In this document: piece by piece, positions 8,252 to 14,554 of the stretch
Numbering within the stretch: the first letter of the stretch is position 1
Layout of the letters: every line of letters begins with the position of its first letter
Notes under the pieces: generated by a model
The model's database searches: none
Seen by the model: the letters and a program-made list of their open reading frames with translations, nothing else
Told to the model about the DNA's origin: nothing
Program-made: the position numbers and the translations under genes
Assembly (NCBI GenBank): GCA_035591015.1
Contig: JAXIUW010057785.1
Coordinates: forward strand, 1 to 14,554
DNA from: Cephalothrix simula
Lineage: Eukaryota > Nemertea > Palaeonemertea > Archinemertea > Cephalotrichidae
Direction: 5' to 3'
Length of the DNA: 14,554 bases

Positions 8252-8341
8252 TTGAATATTCAAAAATGTTTTGAATATTCCAATTTTTTTTGAAAATTCA
8301 AGAATTTGTTTTGAATATTCAAGAATATTTTTTGAATATTC
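8252..8341 (+). repeat. About 20-bp repeat of heat-shock-element-like words
   Basis: TTGAATATTC or a close variant begins at 8252, 8271, 8290 (TTGAAAATTC), 8311 and 8332, spaced 19-21 bp. At 8313-8325 the sequence GAA-TA-TTC-AA-GAA is a perfect three-unit heat shock element (alternating nGAAn pentamers), and the next copy nearly repeats it. This is a simple AT-rich minisatellite by origin; whether HSF binds it is inference. No gene with a nearby start is visible. Confidence 0.65.
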
Positions 8342-8881
8342 AAGATCGATTATTTCATGATTATTCAAGAATATGTTTAACATAAAAACTTAAGTATTAA
8401 AATCAATTCATGAACTTATAAAAACAAATTTGTGCGGTATGGAGACATCCTTAAAATAACAAAATATTTGTTAAAGAAATATATAAATTTAAATAGTATC
8501 AGTTGATTTCAACAATTGATAGTCAAAAAAACAAAATCCATAACTAAAATTGCACACTAACTATATAATAAAAAAGCACCACTGTAAATTTTCTCCGACT
8601 AGAGGTTCAAGGTATTCAGATCTCTATTAAAAACACTTAAGTAAATGAGGAAATATTCGTATTTACAGTAATTAATATTTGTACTGGCAGTTTTTTAATG
8701 GCCTGTCCAATTAATTAAAACTAAGTATTAAGCAAAAATAACAAAGCATTTTAATCATATAAAGCCAGAGAAAATATATCAAATAATTTTAAGCCATTTT
8801 ATACTTTAAATGTGGTATGTTTGAAAGTATTTAATATGAACATTTGTTTAACATTTTATATAAATAAGTCGTGAATATTAT
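8342..8881. other. AT-rich noncoding stretch, no gene seen
   Basis: About 540 bp between the HSE-like array and the gene-proximal inverted repeat, with no open frame or structure I can support. Confidence 0.5.
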
Positions 8882-9412
8882 TTGAACAATGAAACTGGCT
8901 CACCTACTTGCAATTTTGACCATAAATAAAGCTTTTTATCCACAAATATAATTAACAACCTAATCTATATATTCAATCAATTTCATTTTGATTAATATAC
9001 TTTCCAAATGTTTTTATTGAAGAATATTTTATGAAATTTTATCACCAACTCTGAAAATTCTGGACAAAAGTCAGCCATTTTAAGGCATTTGTATGGTGTC
9101 TCTGCTGTACTAGTGACTGTCCTCAATATCTATCAATTCTTTCCTAGACCAGGGCCATGATGTTAGGAACATTGACCAGTCTATAAAAGAGACACCATAC
9201 AAAAATACCATGGCTGACTTTTGTACAGAATTTTCAGATTTGGTGATATAATTTCATAAAATTTTCTTCAATATAAAAACATTTGGAAAGTATATTAATC
9301 AAAATGAAATTGATTAAATACATAGATTAGGTTGTTAATTATATTTGGGGATAAAATGCTTTATTCTATGGTCAAAATTGCAAGAAGTAGGGGAGCCAGT
9401 TTCATTGTTCAA
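8882..9412. mobile_element. Long inverted repeat (foldback element), about 531 bp
   Basis: The left arm (8882-9103) and right arm (9189-9412) are reverse complements with roughly ten substitutions and a few 1-3 nt indels over about 222 bp, near 90% identity by eye. The loop is 85 bp (9104-9188). Outer ends are TTGAACAATGAAACTGGCT and its mirror; inner ends are GTATGGTGTCTCT and its mirror. There is no coding capacity. I cannot identify a convincing target-site duplication. It lies 396 bp downstream of the zinc-finger stop codon, so it could be transcribed into the 3' UTR or read-through RNA and form a very stable duplex. The right arm carries AATAAA on the minus strand (9365-9360). Confidence 0.8.
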
Positions 9413-9807
9413 CAACTATAATTGAAAATTTAAGTTGAATATTGGATCTACATCAAATTTTAATAAGTTACACAAGAAAAAATCGTAAAATAAGTACAAG
9501 ACCCTTATCAAAATGATGATTTACAATGCAAAAATCATTTAGAATGATTCTAAATAATAAATTAAGAGTATAGATTCACAGATACCAGAAAAATAATTAT
9601 CCTAGTTGATTTCAAGCAACATTTTAATAAAAAAGGAAAATAAATTAGCTAAAAAAATTAAGTTAAAAGCCTTTTAACAGCAAAAAAGCGCAATAAATAC
9701 ACTCGGATTCGATTTAAATATTAATTAGTCGGACAGGCCTTAATATACATATAATATAAATTCTTTCAACACAGACACAATAAAATTTCATAAGGCAAAA
9801 AATTGTA
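9413..9807 (-). other. Probable 3' UTR / 3' flank of the zinc-finger gene
   Basis: This AT-rich stretch follows the TGA stop on the minus strand. Candidate polyadenylation words on that strand are ATTAAA at 9628-9623 and, further down inside the inverted repeat, AATAAA at 9365-9360. Such words are common in AT-rich DNA, so the real cleavage site cannot be fixed. If the second is used, the mature 3' UTR would include part of the right arm only. Confidence 0.4.
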
Positions 9808-12800
9808 TCATTCATTTTTATCATTATGGGTGATCATGTGACACATAAGTGCTGTTGCACTATTATAGGACTGACTACACAATCCACAGGTAAAAGTTTC
9901 TGAACTCATCGGAGCAACTTGGTTATATTCTGCAAGCTCCGGAGTTGGTTCGGATTCATTATCGACTATGTTTGAAGTATCTAATTCAAGTGGAGCGTGA
10001 ACACTCATTTCCTCTTCATCAGAGGACTGGCTCCCATCAGCATTATTGTTCTTCTTTGAAGGCCATTTCGAAAAAAGGCTCTCATCCCCATCAGGAGATC
10101 CCTTTTTCTTCCTTTGCCGACTCCGTTTACCTCCTTTTCCTCGCTTTTTACTATCAACAATCGGTACCGAATATTTGTGTGGTTTTTGAAGCTTTGCGAT
10201 AGCAGGGTCGATGCCCTCTGTTGTATCCACAACATCGTCGCGTTTTGCGGTAGAATTATTCATTGCAGATGTCATGGACATAATATCGGTAAAACTCGGA
10301 CCCGTAGGCCGAACCATTGTCGGAAGTGATAAATCGATACTTTCAAACTCCTCCCTTCGACAAACTTTTCTTATATGCCGATTGCGAGTACTGCAGTCGA
10401 AAAATGTTTTATTACAATAGGGGCACTCTTTATTTAGCGGATCATCTGCGCGGCGGTCGAAAAGATCTTTCGGGGGCCTTCCTTTTGGCCTAACAGCTCC
10501 AAGTGGACTTGGTTTCGGGGACTTCTTCGGCGACTTCGCACTAGAAGTTTTCGCTGGTGTACTCTGTGGTGAATTCAAAAGTTCACTTTCAAGAACGGAA
10601 TTCACCATTTCGTCAAACATGCTCAGTGTAGTCTTAGCGGGGGTGATTTCATTCGCAGCTCGGTTTTCACTCGCATCTTCAGGGCTCTTATCCTTTTTAA
10701 CGGGTGTACTAGCTTGAACGGGAGGCATGAGTGGTAATTTCATTGGACTGATTTCTTTTACGTCACTACTACCCTCAACACCATCTTCTTTCGTCTTCTT
10801 CACAGGTGGCTCCCCATTATCTCCCTCATTTACATCATTAACATCATTCACCAGCTTTTCAAAGCTTTGCTTCCTTGATCTTGGTGCTATCTTGTCTCTG
10901 AGTGCATCTTTAACCATCACATTATTCATCAGATAATCAAGAACTGGTTTTACATCTTCATCTTTCTGGACATCTTTAGGAGGAGTGCCAATATATTCAA
11001 CTGGCAAGTCTTTGATGCAGATCTTCCGGATGTGCCTATTCATCGTGCTTCTATCAAAGAATGACTTCAGACAAATAGGACACATATCTTTCTTTACACC
11101 AAGCCCGCACTTCTCAATGAAGTGTTGATTCAACGTTGTTTGATCAAAGAAGACATCCTTACAGATGCCACAGGTAACTGAAACAGCTCCTGCACCTGGT
11201 ATTGAAGGAGCTGGCTTCATGTTGGCAGGTGCTGGTAAGAGAGAGAACACTTGTGGTTGGTTTTTACGGATGATTTTAGGTGTTTTCTTAAAAGTCGGTA
11301 CGTTTAACACGGTGTTACTCTGGCGCACTAGCGGGGGTATCGGCAATTTGCCATCTGTATTTTTCATTTTGGTATAAATAACTGGTAATGAAGTAGGAAT
11401 GGATAAAGGAGCTGAAATCTTGGTTACAGAACTTGAGATCTGAGCCTCAGCAGCTTGAAGGCTTATAGCATCATCATCACCACTTAGATCAAAAGATGTT
11501 TGATCAATGACATCATCATCTAACGGTTCCTGAGGTTCGATTGTGATTTCGTCGGTATCAGCTGCTGAAAGGGGATCGTAGACATTTTCAGAAGACGAGT
11601 CAGGGTCCCCGGGACAGAGTTTCAATGACCAATGTAGTTCCTTCTCTTCACGGGTAGTGAAAGCCATGTTACAAGTTTTACAATGGTAAGGGCGAACTGT
11701 ACTTCTGCTGACGGAGTGAAAGAGCTTCATATGACTTAAAAACGGCTTGAAATCAACAAAAACTTCATTACAGGCCTGACAAAGATATGTACCATTATCT
11801 TCAACATGGCGCAAACGCATGTGTTGATACATCGAGCCGCTTTGGGTGAATGCGTTCCCGCATACAAGGCACTGGAATGGGCGTTCACCTGAATGCACCC
11901 GAGTGTGCATTTTCAGGTGTGCAGTGGTCATAAAAACCATTCCACATTCATCACATGGGAAGCGACGATTTACAACTTTTTGAGATTTTGGTGATTTATC
12001 AAAATTAGTCGATGTCGGTTCTTCCTTTTTTACCACTGGCGGCGCTTGAGGAGGGGGGATTTTCTTATCGCTTCGAGATCGGCTTTTTCCGTGAACAGTT
12101 CTTATGTGGATACGCAATTTCTCTCGCGGATAAAACTCTTCAGAACAATAATGACATATATAAGTCCTTTTTCGGTTGTGTATACGAGTTGGTGTAATAG
12201 AAGGAAGCTTGGTTTCTTCCGGGTTACTCTTAAGGTTTAACTGCTTAATTAGTTCGTCAGGTTTGACCGCCCATTCGCCGTCTGCTCCCTTCGCAATGAC
12301 CGGATCAATCGGCCAAGCATTCGGTTTTTCAAGTGAATTAGGTTGTTTCCAGTCATCACGTATGATAATTGGTCTACCCTGATATTGACCTTGACATTGG
12401 CCCTGCTCAGTTGGATTAACGTGCCACTGTCCTTCGACCTTATTAAGACGAAGTTTCATTCCATTCGCTCCATCTGCATCAGGTGATAAGTTTGGGTCAA
12501 CAATGACCGTTCCAGGTTCAAGGTCAAGTTCCGGTTCGGTCGTTATAGAGGCACCGGGCCTCATCTCGCAATATAAATTCATATGGGTAACTAGAGAAGA
12601 CTGCTTTGAAAAACTACTCGCGCAGTATTCGCATTTGTATTCACCTTTTTTATTATTAACTAAACATTCGGCCTCATGAAGACCACGTGATGTAATGTCG
12701 GAGTAACCACGGTGGCAGAACTTGCACATGTACGGCCTGCATTCCATGTGCTGTTTTTCGTGTTCCTCACAAGCTGATTTGCAGTCGAGAACTTTCCGGC

Positions 12801-12869
12801 AATATTTGCATGTCATATGCTTAAGTACCATTGAAAATGGATTACAAGCGTGATAAAAGATGTCGTCAC
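9808..12869 (-). CDS. Multi-zinc-finger (C2H2/C2HC) protein, probable last exon
   Basis: This exon encodes about 1,020 residues of a likely nuclear DNA-binding protein. Residues are numbered from the upstream frame opening at 12891. Twelve fingers have CxxC-x12-H spacing: C28-H48, C56-C76, C87-C108, C246-H267, C313-H333, C341-H362, C371-H392, C404-C426, C574-C595, C604-C625, C823-C844 and C1002-H1022. Six are C2HC (2, 3, 8, 9, 10, 11). Fingers 5 and 6 are joined by a TGEKP-type linker (SGERP), typical of DNA-contacting tandem fingers. Other features are a SUMO consensus VKKE (287-290), acidic stretches (446-475, 957-961), SPKK-like repeats (787-796), an AT-hook-like KGRPPK (803-808) and a basic nuclear-localisation stretch (915-930). 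The end at TGA 9808-9810 is firm. I place the start at a splice acceptor (AG at 12871-12870, phase 1), because the frame's first codon is TTG and the ATG at 12885 lies in the polypyrimidine region. I cannot name an orthologue; a transcription factor or chromatin role is inferred. Confidence 0.9.
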
Positions 12870-12905
12870 CTGAAAAAGATACCATCGACAATATTAGACT
12901 ACACC
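12870..12905 (-). other. Splice acceptor, polypyrimidine tract and branch-point candidate
   Basis: Read on the minus strand, TATCTTTTTCAG ends at 12870 and is followed by GTGACGAC. The sequence fits a 3' splice site: a pyrimidine run, CAG, and a possible branch point GTCTAAT about 25 nt upstream. The reading frame stays open only to a TAA at 12921-12919, close behind. The intron would be phase 1. The only in-frame ATG ahead of the boundary (12885) would sit within this signal. The alternative is that 12885 is the real start in an unspliced first exon. Confidence 0.65.
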
Positions 12906-13961
12906 CTGTAGTTCTAATTTAGTACACAAAAGTTAGGAAAAGGTGTCACTTTCAAAAAATCGTAAAAAAGAGTGATGCACGAATTTGATACATTTAAAGC
13001 TCATATATTATCAGAAAATATCTAAATATTAAATTGTCAAAGTTTCGATACACCTTTACCGTGATAATTTCGACTTCCGGTATAGAGACACAGGGGTTAA
13101 TTGCCACAGGGGTTAATTGCCGCAAAAATGCGCGTAGGTACACGTTTCAAAGGCGGCATCTCCATTTCGTAACCGATGCTTCGAAAATGAAACTCACAGG
13201 ACACTTGCTACATAATAACATCATCTTTTTTTATAAATTCTCAAAACAAATGAAATCAAGTTTAGAACTTTGAAAAGCTGCAAAAATTAACGATTTTTAA
13301 TTCAGGTTCGACAGTAGCTTTTAGATGTATTATCAAGGATAATTTCTTTGCAAAGTCAAAGCTAAAAATCGTGCGTGATGTTTTATCTGCGTGGGCCTTT
13401 TTTTAAATTAGTTTGATTACGAGGTAATTTTTTCCACTCGCCGTCTAAAATAACTTTCAAAAACAAACAAAAAATCCCGGAAATGACAACAAATTATTTG
13501 TTACGACGATTTTTACTCTAAGTTTGTAAAATTTCTCACATGCAATTAAGAAAAATTTTAATTTGACCATTTGACATACAAAAAAAAACGTTAGCTCATT
13601 AAAATTTAGAATTTAACACGATTTTTTTCAAAGCGCCGCTCTAGTTTAAAACTGAAACTAAGATACATATATAAGAAAAATATTTTGTTTAAATTTTAAT
13701 TTTTTTCCACTGGCCGCCCAAATTTTCACAGATCATGGCAAACCGTTACATCGGCTTCAAGTTTTACTTAGATAAGTGCCCAGTGTCCTTATTTAAGCCT
13801 ACTTTTGATGGGCTATTTTGTATGTGGTACCTGATGGGAGGACTCCGCCCCCTAAGATCTCAGCTGTGCACACAGAGTTGAAATTTGGCACATTTATGCA
13901 TCAACTATCCGAAAAATCAATATTTTGGCGCCATCTTTTTTTTACAAAATGGAATTCGTGC
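12906..13961. other. Inferred intron / upstream noncoding DNA, no exon found
   Basis: If the acceptor is real, this is intron on the minus strand. I searched by eye for a donor with a coding exon and found none that is convincing. It contains a perfect 16-bp tandem pair at 13089-13120 and two similar TTTTTTCCACT-SGCCG words (near 13429 and 13703) that may be a decayed direct repeat. The sequence from about 13860 on (TTGAAATTTGGCACATTTATGCATCA) has the look of a dispersed invertebrate repeat, but I cannot name it. Confidence 0.45.
13089..13120 (+). repeat. Perfect 16-bp tandem duplication
   Basis: CACAGGGGTTAATTGC occurs at 13089-13104 and 13105-13120 without mismatch, followed by CGCAAAAATGCG, a short GC-containing palindrome. 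It is likely a recent slippage event. Confidence 0.85.
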
Positions 13962-13973
13962 CCCGGGTAACAC

Positions 13974-14193
13974 ATATCCATGCCTTAAAATATGTTTGCG
14001 CCACTTGCTCCCCCACCCTGCGCCCATGTTATTCTAAATTTAGAAATTTTTTAAAACCCAATTTTGGCGGCCCCTGGACCCCTAGCGCCATAACTTTTTT
14101 TGCGCCTATTAATAAGTTATTAATAAGTTCGCTTAGATATTTTTGAAAAACCTTAGGGGGCACCCATCCAAAATATGGTTAAGGCATGGATAT
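13974..14193. repeat. Short inverted repeat, 14-bp perfect core
   Basis: ATATCCATGCCTTA (13974-13987) and TAAGGCATGGATAT (14180-14193) are perfect reverse complements, and pairing extends weakly on the inner side through AAATAT-like words. The enclosed 190 bp is GC-richer, with GGCGGCCCCTGGACCCC near 14064. It may be a foldback remnant of a dispersed repeat. Confidence 0.45.
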
Positions 14194-14334
14194 ATACGTG
14201 GCTATGTGCCGGTGATTGGGGGAACCAAAAGGCATTAAACCCCGAACAGAAACTATTCTTGGAACTTTATCCTTTAAAATTCAAGGTTTGGATCAAATTT
14301 TTTGAAAGTCAGCTACATTTATATATTATTTACC

Positions 14335-14554
14335 TAATTCCTGTTGATAATATGATGGCCTTTATATGAAAAAATATCTTTAGAACTTTATTTCATCACG
14401 ATGACTATGAAAACATAGGTAAATTAGTATTGTGAAAGACAAACCTTTTCAACACAATGTGACTCATTTCATGCTTTTTGATCACAATTAGTGATCACAA
14501 ATAGTTCTAAAGATTTTCTTTTCAAATAAACCATCATATTATCAACTGGAATTA
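14335..14554. mobile_element. Inverted-repeat (MITE-like) element, possibly cut by window end
   Basis: The left arm (14335-14387, starting TAATTCCTGTTGATAATATG) and right arm (14503-14554, ending CATATTATCAACTGGAATTA) are imperfect reverse complements over about 52 bp, with an internal perfect ATCTTTAGAACT/AGTTCTAAAGAT pair. The centre contains a palindrome around GATCACAATTAGTGATC (14480-14496). There is no coding capacity. The right arm reaches the last base of the window, so the true end and any target-site duplication may lie beyond it. Confidence 0.6.

Noticed and set aside
9945-12382. Several open frames of 61-85 codons on the plus strand, and one of 76 on the minus strand, inside the zinc-finger exon
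   Set aside because: They are shadows of the coding strand of the zinc-finger gene.
13925-14369. Two plus-strand frames (73 and 64 codons) possibly from a retroelement
   Set aside because: No reverse-transcriptase, integrase or transposase motif is visible; the region looks like dispersed noncoding repeat.

Overview
The window looks like animal (metazoan) nuclear DNA: a strongly AT-rich, repeat-laden intergenic landscape carrying one dense coding block, the last exon of a multi-zinc-finger gene. The evidence for eukaryotic origin is a long multi-domain C2H2/C2HC zinc-finger protein, a spliceosomal-type acceptor at the 5' edge of its reading frame, no operon structure, and abundant small inverted-repeat (foldback) and minisatellite sequences. 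The palindromic octamer TACATGTA occurs five times in the first 3.3 kb. From general familiarity, that word and this repeat style suggest a lophotrochozoan, perhaps a bivalve mollusc, but this is a weak inference.

Layout. Positions 1-260 hold a GC-richer cassette: five imperfect copies of a CRE-ETS motif block (three of them extended by a YY1-like word), a TATA-like box and a short hairpin. Positions 275-578 are a foldback element. Positions 579-3190 are AT-rich with no supportable gene. Positions 3191-4411 form a large inverted repeat (arms of about 306 and 384 bp) whose spacer contains two perfect small hairpins and a degenerate tRNA-like sequence on the minus strand followed by a T6 run. 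Positions 4882-5625 are a tandemly duplicated unit of about 456 bp with a nested 20-bp minisatellite. Positions 5626-8880 are AT-rich with three more minisatellites of about 20-bp period, one made of heat-shock-element-like GAATATTC words, and one GC-richer patch with a G10 run. Positions 8882-9412 are a near-perfect inverted repeat (arms about 222-224 bp, roughly 90% identical by eye, 85-bp loop) just downstream of the zinc-finger gene. Positions 9808-12869 are the coding exon on the minus strand. Positions 12870-14554 are inferred intron or flanking DNA with further repeats, ending in an inverted-repeat element (14335-14554) that reaches the window edge.

The only protein-coding gene I can support is the minus-strand zinc-finger exon (about 1,020 residues, 12 fingers, an AT-hook-like motif, a basic nuclear-localisation stretch). 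Its upstream exon(s), promoter and true N-terminus lie outside what I can identify. All other reading frames in the window are short, low-complexity or made of repeats, and I do not call them genes. I did not find a clear novel multi-gene system. The most unusual signals are the regulatory-motif array at the left edge, the inverted repeat placed where it could enter the gene's 3' UTR, the set of unrelated minisatellites sharing a period of about 20 bp, and the paired C2HC fingers with identical predicted contact residues.
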